From positions 3,267,920-3,331,919 of the forward strand of contig JAJEKV010000107.1 of assembly GCA_021234155.1 (NCBI GenBank): a stretch of 64,000 nt of DNA, read 5' to 3'. The position numbers and the translations under genes were made by a program. This document shows positions 34,139 through 47,035 of this stretch, in pieces. Position 1 is the stretch's first letter. The number at the start of each line of letters is the position of its first letter. The notes below the pieces were generated by a model. That model saw only the letters and a program-made list of their open reading frames with translations. It was not told the origin of the DNA and ran no database searches. The stretch comes from Isoetes taiwanensis (Eukaryota; Streptophyta; Lycopodiopsida; Isoetales; Isoetaceae).

Positions 34139-37100
34139 TCAGGTTTGATAAGTTTTCCGGACGGATGTTGGATTTTTGGCCCTTATCAAGCGAGGGCCCT
34201 TGAGCGGAAGATTCAACTACCGGATAGGGGAACCGAGATCCGAGAGTGTGGTCTTTAGCGTCGCCCCGGGAGGCTATTGCCAGAAAGGCTACCTCGAAAC
34301 TTTTGGGGCTCGCCTCTTGGGGTTCGGACTCTCCCTCTAATGAGGCGGCCTTGCAAGGTCCTAGCCTTGTTTGACTTGGGCAAGTGTGCCAGCTCAAATT
34401 GCCCAACAACAGTACTGCCGGACCGTTCTAATGCAAACACTTTGATCTAAACCTTGTCCAGAATTTTGAAAACTGGCTGTATGTTGGCGATGACTTAGGA
34501 AGCCTGCTGACAAAAAATCAAAATTTAATTCCATTACTATATGCATTAATTACGAATTTATGAATGTCTTGCTATTTGCAAAAAGTCGCCCTTTTTCTTA
34601 ATCGCCACAACGGGAGGAGTGGATCCAAACTCCATTCGGCCGGTTCCCCTTGCTTTCGCGTTCTCAATCTGCATCTTATCGGCCAAGTCCCAAGTGCAAA
34701 GACCAAACTTCGGCACCCAAAGCGCAAAACCCCCGCTAGAACACGGCAACTCATGGGGTTTACGTTTGGAGGCTCTCTATCCTTGTCGATTCGACTAGGA
34801 CCTTGGCGCCCGTGTCTTGACGTAGAGGGGTGTTGGCCTTGAGCACAGACCCTAAAAACCATCCGGAAGCGGCTTTGCCCCAAAAGTCCTCTCCCCGGGC
34901 CCCGGGCGTGGGGACGGCAACTTCCCTCCGAATTGTGATTCGCTCTCGCCAATGGACTCGAACATCGACATTGCCCGGGGACCAAGTTTTGTGGCGAGAA
35001 GACCACCCCTTCTCGAGGAAGCGTCAAACTATCTCATGTCCAATACACTCGTAGTCAATTGGCCTAGGAGGTGGTCACGAATCTTTTAACGTGGGGGCGT
35101 AAGTGTTTCTTTCTTTGCAAAACTGACCGTGAAACTTGGTGTCTAGGGTAATTTCGGCCCCGGACGATGTGGCGAAGTCGAATCGCCATTCCGAGACCTC
35201 CGCAATGTCCGAACGACAAAACACTTTGGTTTCTACCGCGACCGCGCCCAGGGGGCGCTTCGCGGTTTGATAAGTTCTCCCGGAAGGATGTTGGATTTTT
35301 TTGGACCTTATCGAGACAGGGCCCTTGAATGAAGGATTCAACGGTCGGATAGGGGAACCGAATCCCGGGAAGTGTGGTCTTTAGCGTCACGGCCCCGGTA
35401 TTTGCCGCCAAAAAGGCCTCCTGGAAACTTTTGGGGCTCGCCTCCTGGGTCCGGACTCTCCCCTCGAGGTGGCCTTGCAAGGTCCTGGCCTTGTTTGACT
35501 TGGGCAAGTGTGCCCGGCTTCGGCTGCCCAACAACAAAGGGCTGCAGGACCGTTCTAATGCAAACACTTTGATCTAAACCTTGTCCAGAAATTTTGAAAA
35601 CTGGCCTGTATGTTGGCGATGACTTAGGAAGCTTGCTGACAAAAATCAGAATTTAATTCCGTTACTATGCATTAATTACGAATTTATGAATGTCTTGCTA
35701 CTTTACAAAAGCCGCCCTTTACTTCTAAGCTGCCACAACGGGAGGAGTACAGATCCAAACTCCATTCGCCAGGTTCCCTTGCTTCAGCGTTCTCAATCGC
35801 ATCTTATCGGCCAAGTCCCAAGTGCAAAAGACTAAAACTTCGGCACTCAAAACACAAACCCCGCTAGAACACGGCAACTCATTAGGGTTTTACGTTTGGA
35901 GGCTCTATCCTTGTCGGTCGACTAGGACCTTCTTGTAGTGTCTTGTCGTAGAGGGGGTGTTGGCCTTGAGCACGGACTCTAAAAACCACCTGGAAGCGGC
36001 TTGCCCCAAAGTCCTCTCTCGAAGGCCACGGCGATGGACAAGCAACTTCCCTCTCCGGAATCGTGATTCGGCTCGCCAATGGCCTCGGAATGTCGACATT
36101 GTCCTCGGGGACCAAGTTTTTAACAGGCGACCACCCCTTCTTGAGGAAGCATCAAACTATCTCATGTCCAACACACTTTTCGTAGTCAATTGGCCTAGGA
36201 GGTGGCCGTTTAAATCTTGCAACGTAGGGCGTAAGTGTTTCTTTCTTTTAACCCGACCCGTGCAACTTGGTCTCTAGGGTAATTTCCGGCCTCGGGGGAC
36301 GATGTGGTCGAATCGCCATTCCTGAGGCTCCGCAATGTCCCAACGATAAAAACACTTTGGTTTCTACCACGATTCCGCCCTTGAACGCCAGCGGTTTGAT
36401 AAGTTCTCCTGGGGCGGATGTTGGATTTTTTCTCGACCTTATCGGTGCCGGGCCCTTGAACGAAGAATTCAACGGTTTTTAAGCGAATAGGGGAACCGAG
36501 ATCCCAGAGTGGACTCTCCCCTCTAATGAGGTGGCCTTGCAAGGTCCTGGCCTTGTTTGACTTGGGCAAGTGTGCCATTTCAACAACAGCGTTGCCCGGA
36601 CCGTTCTAATGCAAACACTTTGATCTAAACCTTGTCCAGAAATTTTGAACCGGCCTGTATGTTGGCGATGACTTAGGAAGCCTGCTGACAAAAAAAATCA
36701 GAATTTAATCCCGTACTATGCATTAATTACTTAATTTATGAATGTCTTGCTCTTTGCAAAGTCGCCCTTTACTTCTAACTACCACAACGGAGAGTAGTAC
36801 AGATCCAAACTCCATTCCGCCAGTTCCCTTGCTTGGCGTTCTCAACTGCATCTTATCGGCCAAGTCCCAAGTGCAAAAGACCAAACTTCGGAACCCAAAA
36901 CACAAACCACAGCTAGAACACGGCAACTCATAGGGTTTACGTTTGGGAGGCTCTATCCTTGTCGATTCGACTAGGACCTTGGCGTGTCTTGTCGTAGAGG
37001 GTTGTTGATTGAGCACGACCCTAAAACCACCTAGAAGCAGGCTTGCCCCAAAAGTCCTCTCCGGCCACCCCGGGCGACGGGCAACTTCCCTCTCCGAACG

Positions 37101-40100
37101 TGATTCGGCTCTGCCAATGGACTCGAGAATCGACATTGTCCCGGGGACCAAGTTTATTGGCGAAGACCACCCCTTCTTGAGGAAGCATCAAACTATCTCA
37201 TGTCCCACACACTCATAGTCAATTGGCCTAGGAGGTGGGTATTTAATCTTCGCAAACGTAGAGGGTAAGTGTTTCTTTCTTTTTGCAAAGCTGGCCAGGT
37301 AACTTGGTCTAGGGCGATGTGGAAGTCGAATCGCCATTAGGAGGGCTCCGCAATGTCGAATCTTATAAAACACTTTGGTTTCTACGCGTCGGCCGACCGA
37401 GCAACGCTTTGCGGTTTGATAAGTTCTCCCGCCGGATGTTGGATTTTTTGGACCTTATCGGCGCGGGCCCTTGAGCGAAGAATTCCAGCGGTCACGGATA
37501 GGGGAACCGATCCGGGAGTGTGGTCTTTAGCGTCACGGCCCCCGTGGCGGCTGCCGGGGAAGGCTACTTGAAAACTTTTGGGGCTCGCCTCTTGGGGTTC
37601 GGACTCTCCCTCTAATGAGGAGGCGGCCTTGCAAGGTCCTCGGCCTTGTTTGACTTGGGCAAGTGTGCCAGCTCGGCTGCCCAACAACGAGGCTGCCCGA
37701 ACCGTTCTCTTGCAAACACTTTGATCTAAACCTTGTCCGGAAATTTTGAAAACTGGCCTTTATGTTGGCGATGACTTAGGAAACTGTGACAAAAATCAGA
37801 ATTTAATTCCATTACTATGCATTAATTACGAATTTATGAATGTCTTGCTCTTTGCAAAAAGCGCCTTTACTTCTAAGCGCCTAGCGGGAGTACAGATCCA
37901 AACTCCATTCCGTCGGTTCCCAACCTTCGTTCTCAACTGCATTTTATCGGTCAAGTCCCAAGTGCAAAAGACCAAAACTTCGGCACCCAAAGCGCAAACC
38001 TACTGGAACACGGCAACTCATAGGGTTTACGTTTGAGGCTCTATCCTTGTCGATTCGACTAGGACCTTCTTGTAGGGTCTTGGCGTAGTGGGGGTGTTGG
38101 CCTTGAGCACGGACCCTAAAACCATCCGGAAGCGACTTGTCCCAAAGTCCTCTCCGAAGGCCACGGTGAGCACGGGCAACTTCCCCTCTCGGAATCATGA
38201 TTCGGCTCTGCCAATGGACTTTAAGCGTCGACATTGCCACGGATACCAAATTTCGTGGGCGAGAAGACCACCCCTTCTCGAAGAAGCGTCAAACTATCTC
38301 ATGTCCAACACACTCATAGTCAATTGGCCTAGGAGGTGGTTGTCGAATCTTTTACTAGCGTAGGGCGTAAGTGTTTCTTTCTTTTGCAAAGCCGGCCGTG
38401 AAACTTGGTCTCTAGGGTAATTTCGGCCTCCCGACGATGTGGCGAAGTCGAATCGCCATTCGGAGCCTCCACAATGTCTGAGCGACAAAACACTTTGGTT
38501 TTCTACACGGTCGGCCCAGCGGGGACGCCAGCGTTTGATAAGTTCTCCTGACGGATGTTGGATTTTTGGACCTTATCGAGACGGGGCCCTTGAATGAAGG
38601 ATTCAGCGGTCGGATAGGGGAACCGAGATCCGAGTGTGGTCTTTAGCGTCTGGCCCCGGGAGCTGCCGAGGAAAGGCGCCTCGGGGAAACTTTTTTGGGG
38701 CTCGCCTCTTGGGTCCTGACTCTCCCCTCTAATGAGGTGGCCTTGCAAGGTCAGGCCTTGTTTGACTTGGGCAAGTGTGCCCGCTTCGGCTGCCCAACAA
38801 CGAGCTGCGGGACCGTTCTAATGCAAACACTTTGATCTAAACCTTGTCCAGAAATTTTGAAAACTGGCTGTATGTTGGCGATGACTTAGGAAGCTCTGCT
38901 GACAAAAAAATCAGAATTTAATTCGTACTATGCATTAATTACGAATTTATGAATGTCTTACTCTTTAAAAGCTTCCCTTTACTTCTAAGCGCCACAGCGG
39001 GAGGAGTACAGATCCAAACTCTATTAAAATCGAGTTCCCTTGCTTGGCGTTCTCAAGCTGCATCTTATCGGCCAAGTCCCAAGTGCAAAGACCAAAACTT
39101 CGGCACCCAAAACACAAACCACTAGAACACGGCAACTCATAGGGTTTACATTTGGGAGGCTCTATCCTTGTCGGGATTCGACTAGGACCTTGCGCCGTGT
39201 CTTGATGTAGAGGGGGGTGTTGGCCTTGAGCACGGACCCTAAAACCACAGAAGCGGCTTGCCCCAAAAAGTCCTCTCCCGAAGGCCACCGCGGCGACGGG
39301 CAACTTCCCTCTCCGGAATCGTGATTCGGCTCTGCCAATGGACTTCGGAATCGTCGACATTGTCACGGGGACCAAGTTTCGTGGCGAAGACCACCCCTTC
39401 TTGAGGAAGCATCAAACTATCTCATGTCCAACACACTTTCGTAGTCAATTGGCCTAGGAGGTGGGCTGTCGAATCTTTACTAGCGTAGGGCGTAAGTGTT
39501 TTCTTTCTTTTTGCAAACCGGCCGTGCAACTTGGTCTGGGGCGATGTGGCGAAGTCGAATCACCATTCAGGAGGCTCACAATGTTCGAGCGATAAAACAC
39601 TTTGGTTTCTACGACCGACCGCAGGCACGCTTCAAGGTTTGATAAGTTCTCCCGGACGGATGTTGGATTTTTGGACCTTATCGAGGCGGGGCCCTTGAGC
39701 GAAGAATTCAGCGGTGGGATAGGGGAACCGGCAGGATCCCCGAGTGTGGTCTTTAGCGTCGGCCCCGGGGCCGCCGGAAAGGCTACTGAAACTTTTCGGG
39801 CTTTCGCCTCTTGGGGTTCGAGACTCTCCCCCTCTAATGAGGCGGCCTTGCAAGGTCCACGGCCTTGTTTGACTTGGGCAAGTGTGCCCGGCTCATTGCC
39901 CAACAACAGCTGCGGGACCGTTCTAATGCAAAACACTTTGATCTAAACCTTGTCAGGAAATTTTGAAACCGGCCTTTATGTTGGCGATGACTTAGGAAGC
40001 CTGTGACAAAAATCAGAATTTAATTCCATACTATGCATTAATTCACAATTTATGAATGTCTTGCCTTTTGCAAAAGCCGCCCTTTACTTCTAACCGCCAC

Positions 40101-43100
40101 AGCGGAGGAGTCTGAGATCAAACTCCATTCCGTCAGTTCCCCTTGCTTGGCGTTCTCAATTTGCATCTTATCGGCCAAGTCCAAGTGCAAAAGACCAAAA
40201 CTTCGGCACCCAAAATGCAAACCACTGCTAGAACACGGCAACTCATGGGTTTACGTTTGAGGCTCTATCCTTGTCGGATTCGACTAGGACCTTTTGCGTG
40301 TCTTGGCGTAGAGTGGGGTGTTGGCGCTTGGAGCACCCGGACCCTAAAACCATCCGGGCGGCTTGCCCCAAAGTCCTCTCCCGAAGGCCCTGGTGACGGA
40401 CGGGCAACTTCCCCTCTCCGGAATCATGATTCGGCTCTGCCAATGGACTCGGAACGTCGACATTGCCCTGGGTACCAAGTTTCGTGGCCAGAAGACCACC
40501 CCTTCTCGAGGAAGCGTCAAACTATCTCATGTCCAACACACTCGTAGTCAATTGGCCTAGGAGGTGGTTGTGAATCTTACAGCGTAGGGGCGTAAGTGTT
40601 TCTTTCTTTTGCAAAACTGACTGTGAAACTTGGTCTCTAGGGTAATTTCGGCCTCCCGGACGATGTGGCGAAGTCGAATCGCCATTCCGGAGCCTCCGCA
40701 ATGTCTGAACGACAAAACACTTTGGTTTCTACCGATCGGCCGCGGGGCGCCAGCGGTTTGATAAGTTCTCCCGGACGGATGTTGGATTTTTGGACCTTAT
40801 CGAGGCGGGGCCCTTGAATGAAGGATTCAGCGGTTTGATAGGGGAACCAAGATCCCGAGTGTGGTCTTTAGCGTCTGGCCCCGTGAGCTGCCGGGGAAAG
40901 GCTACCTCGGGGAACTTTTTGGGGCTCGCCTCACGGGTCCGGACTCTTCCCTCTAATGAGGTGGCCTTGCAAGGTCCTGGCCTTGTTTGACTTGGGCAAG
41001 TGTGCCCGGCTCGGCTGCCCAACAACAGTTTTGCCCGGACCCGTTCTAATGCAAACACTTTGATCTAAACCTTGTCCAGAAATTTTTGAAAACTGGCACA
41101 GTATGTTGGCGATGACTTAGGAAGCCCTGTGACAAAAAATCAGAATTTAATTCCGTACTATGCATTAATTACGAATTTATGAATGTCTTGCTACTTTTGC
41201 AAAGCGCCCTTTACTTCTAAGCGCCTGCGGGAGGAGTACAGATCAAACTCTATTCCGTCAGTTCCCTTGCGCCGTGTTCTCAAGCGCATCTTATCGGCCA
41301 AGTCCCAAGTGCAAAAGACCAAAACTTCGGCACCCAAAACACAAACCACTGCTAGAACACGGCAACTCATAGGGTTTACATTTGGAGGCTCTATCCTTGT
41401 CGATTCGACTAGGACCTTGGCGCCCGTGTCTTGATGTAGAGGGGGGTGTTGGCCTTGAGCACGGACCCTAAAACCACACAGGCGGCTTGCCCCAAAAGTC
41501 CTCTCCCGGGCCACAGCGCGACAGACGGGCAACTTCTCCTCTCAGGAATCGTGATTCGGCTCTGCCAATGGACTCGAGAATGTCGACATTGTCACGGGGA
41601 CCAAGTTTAAGTGGCGAAAGACCACCCCTTCTTGAGGAAGCATCAAACTATCTCATGTCCAACACACTCGTAGTCAATTGGCCTAGGAGGTGGGTCGTTA
41701 ATCTTTAGCGTAGGGCGTAAGTGTTTCTTTCTTTTTTTTGCAAACCCCCAGGTACAACTTGGTCTGGGGCGATGTGGCGAAGTCGAATCGCCATTCCGGA
41801 GGCTCCGCAATGTCCAGAACGATAAAACACTTTGGTTTCTACGGTCGACCAGAGCGCGCTTGCGGTTTGATAAGTTCTCCCGACGGATGTTGGATTTTTG
41901 GACCTTATCGAGGCGGGACCCTTGAGCAGAAGAATTCAGCGGTCGGATAGGGGCACCGAGATCCGGGAGTGTGGTCTTTAGCGTCACGGCCCCCCGGGCT
42001 ACCGCGCCGCCTCGAAAGGCTACTTGAGATCGGGCTCGCCTCTTGGGGTTCGAACTCTCCCCTCTAATGAGGCGGCCTTGCAAGGTCCTGGCCTTGTTTG
42101 ACTTGGGCAAGTGTGCGGCTTCGGCATTTGCCCAACAACAAGCTGCCGGACCGTTCTAATGCAAACACTTTGATCTAAACCTTGTCAGGAAATTTTGAAA
42201 GCGGCCTTTATGTTGGCGATGACTTAGGAAGCTGTGACAAAAATCAAATTTAATTCCGTTACTATGCATTAATTACGAATTTATGAATGTCTTTGCCTTG
42301 CAAAAAGCGCCCTTTACTTCTAAGCGCCTAACGGGAGAGTACAGATCCAAACTCCATTCCGTCCGGTTCCCTTTGCCCGGCGTTCTCAATTTGCATCTTA
42401 TCGGTCAAGTCCCAAGTGCAAAAGACCAAAACTTCGGCACCCAAAACGCAAACCCCTGAACACGGCAACTCATAGGGTTTACGTTTTGAGAGGCTCTATC
42501 CTTGTCCGGTCGACTAGGACCTTTGCGTGTCTTGGCGTAGAGTGGGGGTGTTGGCCTTGAGCACGGACCCTAAAACCATCATCCGAAGCGGCTTGCCCCA
42601 AAAGTCCTCTCCCCGGGCCAGTGGCGGGCCGGGCAACTTCCCTCCAGGAATCCTGATTCGACTGCTCTGCCAATGGACTCGGAACATCGACATTGCCACA
42701 GGTACCAAGTTTCGCGGGCGAAAGACCACCCCTTCTCGGAAGGCGTCAAACTATCTCATGTCCAACACACTCGTAGTCAATTGGCCTAGGAGGTGGGCGG
42801 CGCCGAATCTTCGCAGCGTAGGGCGTAAGTGTTTCTTTCTTTGCAAAACGGCCCGCGGAAACTTGGTCTCTAGGGTAATTTGGCCTCCGGACGATATGGC
42901 GAAGTCGAATCGCCATTTCTCGAGCCTCCGCGAATGTCCGAGCGACAAAACACTTTGGTTTCTACGATTGCCGACCGCGGGACGCTTCGCGGTTTGATAA
43001 GTTCTCCCGACGGATGTTGGATTTTTTGGACCTTATCGAGGCGGGGCCCTTGAGCGAAGGATTCAGCGGTCGGATAGGGGAACCCGAGATCCGGGAGTGT

Positions 43101-45015
43101 GGTCTTTAACGTCACGGCCCCCTGTGGAGCCGAGGAAAGGCTGCCTCGGGGAAACTTTGGGGCTTGCCTCACGGGGTCAGGACTCTCCCCTCTAATGAGG
43201 TGGCCTTGCAAGGTCCTGGCCTTGTTTGACTTGGGCAAGTGTGCCTTTCGGCTGCCCAACAACAGCTGCCCGGACCGTTCTAATGCAAACACTTTGATCT
43301 AAACCTTGTCCAAAATTTTGAAAAGCGGCCTGTATGTTGGCGATGACTTAGGAAGCCTCTTGACAAAAAATCAGAATTTAATTACATTACTATGCATTAA
43401 TTACGAATTTATGAATGTCTTGCTTCTTGCAAAAGCTGCCCCCTTACTTCTAAGCGCCACAACCGGGAGAGTCTGATCCAAACTCCATTAAAATCAGTTC
43501 CCCTTGCTTCAGCGTTCTCAAGCGCATCTTATCGGCCAAGTCCCAAGTGCAAAAGACCAAAACTCGGCACCCAAAATGCAAACCACGCTAGAACACGGCA
43601 ACTCATAGGGTTCGTTTTGGAGGCTCTATCCTTGTCGGTTCGACTAGGACCTTGCGCCATGTCTTGGCGTAGGGGGGTGTTGGCCTTGAGCACGGACCCT
43701 AAAAACCACACAGGAAGCAGCTTGCCCCAAAGTCCTCTCCCCGGCCACGGCGACAGTGCAACTTCCCCTCTCCGGAATCGTGATTCGGCTCTGCCAATGG
43801 ACTCGGAATGTTGACATTGTCACGGGGACCAAGTTTCGTGGCGAAAGACCACCCCTTCTCGAGGGAAGCGTCAAACTATCTCATGTCCAACACACTCGTA
43901 GTCAATTGGCCTAGGAGGTGGGTGTCGAATCTTTACAACGTGGGGCGTAAGTGTTTCTTTCTTTTGCAAAAGCTGGCCGTGGTGCAACTTGGTCTCTAGG
44001 GTAATTCGGCCTCCCGGACGATGTGGCGAGTCAAATCGCCATTCGGAGCCTCCGCAATGTCCGAACGACAAAACACTTTGTTTTCTACCTGGCCGACCGC
44101 GGGGCGCTTGGCGGTTTGATAAGTTCTCCCTGACGGATGTTGGATTTTTGGACCTTATCGAGGCGGGGCCCTTGAGCGAAGGATTCAGCGGTCGGATAGG
44201 GGAAGCGAGATCCCGGAGTGTGGTCTTTAGCCGGCCCCCCGTTGGGCTGCCTTGCCGGAAAGGCTGCCTCGGGGAAACTTTTGGGGCTCGCCTCTTGGGG
44301 TTCGGACTCTCCCCTCTAATGAGGCGGTCTTGCAAGGTCTGGACTTGTTTGACTTGGGCAAGTGTGCCGGCTCGGTTGCCCAACAACAGTACCGGGGCCG
44401 TACTAATGCAAACACTTTGATCTAAACCTTGTCTAGAAATTTTGAAAACTGGCATGTCGTTGGCGATGACTTAGGAAACCTCTTGACAAAAAATCAGAAT
44501 TTAATTCCTTACTATGCATTAATTATGAATTTATGAATGTCTTGCCTCTTGCCAACAACAGTTTTGCCTAGACCCCGTTCAATGCTACCTATTTGATCGA
44601 GAACTTTATCAGGAAATTCTAAAAATTTGCCTGTATGCTGGGGATGACCTAGGAAGCCAGGTGACAAAAATCAAATTTAATTCCATACCATGCATTAATT
44701 ACAATTTATGAAGCATGAATGCAAAAGAGCATAACTAAAAATTACGCATCGAAAAAGGTGGAATTTTGACAAAGCGGTGCAGCGTGCGGTCGCGGACATG
44801 AAAAAACATTTCACTAGGATATGCGGTGTTGGTGCCGCGATGAAATAGCTCTGAGTCTTCGGGCTCACATCTTTACCACAAAAAGTTCTCTTCACGAAGG
44901 CCACAGCGATGGGCGAGCAATTTCCCCTCTCCAAAACCATGATTTGGCTCTTCCAATGGACTCGGAATATCGACATTACCACGGGGACCAACTTTTACGT
45001 GGCGAAGACCACCCT
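34139..45015 (-). repeat. Satellite array 1: ~1.1-kb unit, about 9-10 copies
   Basis: The anchor TGTTGGCGATGACTTAGG recurs near 34482, 35610, 36660, 37762, 38872, 39978, 41103, 42210, 43333 and, altered, 44458. Spacings are about 1050-1130 bases. The first copy is partial (from 34139, TTTGATAAGTTTTCCGG). Bases 44540-44720 and 44880-45015 are broken partial copies. A diagnostic site alternates between TTCTCGAGGAAGCGTC and TTCTTGAGGAAGCATC. Copies differ by many 1-5-base indels. The strand is given as minus because the homologous second array then reads plus. Short open frames occur but are shifted between copies, so I do not call genes. Confidence 0.93.
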
Positions 45016-45041
45016 TGTTCTCCAAAAAGAACAAAAGTACA

Positions 45042-45294
45042 CTAGACGTCCGGCCCGGGCGTCCGCGGCGGCGATCGCGTCGCATGCGGCGTCATGTCGC
45101 AAAAAAAGTAGCGCCGCAGCGATGCGGCGGTGGTGCGTGGAAGCGTGGCGTGTGTCACGCGTCCAACGTCGTGTTGGGCGTCGCATCGCGGCGTCCACTG
45201 CGACCATCTGGCGTCCTGGCGGCGGCGGCGCAAAAGCGTGACCTCACGTCAATTGCGGCGTCGCGTCGCTTCAGGCGTCAGCCGGCCATCGCTA
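45042..45294. repeat. Right GCGTCG-rich terminal block
   Basis: Variants of GCGTCGCATGCGGCGTC and one exact GCGTCGCATCGCGGCGT (45178-45194), ending in ATCGCTA at the LINE-D junction. Confidence 0.75.
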
Positions 45295-45303
45295 AAGCCC
45301 ATT
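45295..45303. repeat. Target-site duplication of the 13.4-kb element, right copy
   Basis: AAGCCCATT, next to the element end ATCGCTA. Compare AAGGTCATT at 31906-31914. Confidence 0.7.
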
Positions 45304-46627
45304 CTCTTGTTGTGAGCCATGGATAACTTAGCCGTGGACCACGGGAACAAATGCCTTTCCAACCCCTTAATAATGACATCCCAGCGTCTCGGTGAGAGGT
45401 GTATACCAAGCGGAATGCCTAGAAGCTTAGTTGCCTTCCCATGGAAGAACCTTCCATGGAAATGCAACCACGTAGAAGGCGGTATTGGAGAGTCTAGGGC
45501 CTGAGGCGTTACACTTTGCCACCCCACAAAGATACGAAGCCAAAGAGAAATCCAATAAGGAAATGGCATTCTACAAATTCGCTCATCGACCATTAAGAAC
45601 AAGAAAGTGTCATCGCATCGCGATTCTGAGATCTCTTGTGAACCATTATTCATGGGAAGACCATGCGGTAAGAGAGAATACATGAGAAAGAATCTCCGGG
45701 CCAATTGTTGTAAAAGCAGTGGTGCCAAAGGGGCGACCAGCGAATGCCCACGTCCCACGAAAAAAATGTTGATGGTTCTCCTTGAAAAAGAACCCGAAGA
45801 ACGAGTAGAATAATGAAGTTTAATAACATCTATTGCTGGCCGGCACCAAAACCAAGGCGTAAAGGCCTTGCTCCGGGAAACTCCAAATCAACAACATCAT
45901 ATGCTTTTGCAAAATCTAGCTTCAAGTATACAATGGGGTAACCATGCATTCTAGCCCAATAGAGACCCTCATATCTTCTTTGCCACATTATTCAAGATAC
46001 ACCTAAGCAAACTGACGGTATGGAAAGAAATGGACTCGATAAGCACGCCACAAAGCTTACGAGCAAAGGCTTTAGCAAAGATCTTGTACAGCTTGAGGAC
46101 AACAAAGTAATGGGCGTAATCAAAATGGAAGAGGATCCTTATATTTTGGAATAAGGGAGATGCAACGAGTTGAGGATTTTGTTCAGTGCCTCTGAGGTCT
46201 TTTAAAATCCACGAAAGCATCATACACATACGCACCAAACTAATCCCAATACTCCTTGTCTAAAAACTCCTTTGGAATACCATCAAGACGGGACACTTGC
46301 CCCTCTTGAGAGAAAATGTGGCCTTCGTGAAATCATTGCGGCTGATCCTCGGCCTCTAAAGTGGCCCTTTGCTCATTGGTGACAATAGGATAAACCTTAG
46401 CAAGCAAGGCGGCTTGAAAATCGACTTAAAAAGGAAGGCGTCGGCGATGAAGAAAAGTGAAAAGTGATTATGCAAAAAACCTCTAAGCTCAATTTGGATC
46501 TGAAACAACACGCCCATCCACGAATCTGCGGTGAAGAATTTGCGACTAGCTTTCTTGTTTTGGCGACTCTGAAGAAAAACACATCTGCAGGTCTCCCTCC
46601 TTGAACCATTGCAACCTGGCTTTAATG
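45295..46627 (-). pseudogene. LINE-D ORF2, RT part between two insertions
   Basis: Read on the minus strand from 46627, KARLQWFKEGD begins the pre-RT block, followed by a FFFRVAKTRK frame. A LKLDFAKAYD block (RT motif A) lies near 45880-45920, CDDTFLFL (motif C) near 45600, LLGIPLG near 45410 and KLSMAHN near 45320. This is the core of a plant L1 RT. It stops at 45303, where the 13.4-kb element interrupts it, and its continuation is at 31914 and lower. At 46628 a CACTA-type end interrupts it again, so endonuclease and ORF1 should lie beyond that second insertion. Frames are broken throughout. Confidence 0.85.
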
Positions 46628-46639
46628 CACTACAAAATG

Positions 46640-47010
46640 TTGAGCCTTTTCGGCGTCTATATCGACCTTTGAGCGTCGATGCATCGTCGATCATCGGCGT
46701 TCAAAGGTGGTAAACCTCTATATCGGCCGAAAGACCGTTGATGCCGACCAAAAACCGTCGAAATACGCGTGTCGAAATAAGCGGCGTCGATGGTCGGCGG
46801 TGAATCGTCGATCGTCGACGATTAAATGGCGTGGCGATACCCGCAGCGGTGATGCCGCAATGGCCCAGTCAGCGTCACCACCCGAGCGTCGATCATCGGC
46901 GTTGCGTGCCCGCGAGGCGTGAAATTGGCGCTGGGCGGGGCGGTGGTAAACCAAACCCGCGCTACCATGCGGTGGCGTGCCCGCGGTGGGCGTCGATCAT
47001 CGGCGTCCAT
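46640..47010. repeat. Subterminal repeat block, GCGTCGATCATCGGCGT type
   Basis: Many full and partial copies of GTCGATCATCGGCGT in both orientations, followed by an A-rich run at about 47011-47035. Dense subterminal motifs are typical of CACTA elements, where the second transposon protein binds them. The binding role is inferred. Confidence 0.75.
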
Positions 47011-47035
47011 AAATAAAAAAAAAAATTAAAAAATT

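Larger units (their letters stand above)
31915..45294. mobile_element. 13.4-kb Mutator-like element carrying a satellite array
   Basis: It begins TAGCGATATC and ends GGCCATCGCTA (terminal inverted TAGCGAT), is flanked by a 9-bp duplication (7/9), and sits inside the LINE-D ORF2, which continues in a compatible frame on both sides (KLSMAHNKRM on one side, TFLPLWPV on the other). Both ends are GCGTCG-rich, and the exact 17-mer GCGTCGCATCGCGGCGT occurs at 32023, 32067 and 45178, in the same orientation. Inside are an AT-rich segment, a hairpin triplet, a GA tract, a second GCGTCG block, and the ~1.1-kb satellite array filling three quarters of the element. No transposase is recognised. An alternative is a small transposon enlarged later by unrelated satellite amplification, or two nested elements. 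Confidence 0.68.
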
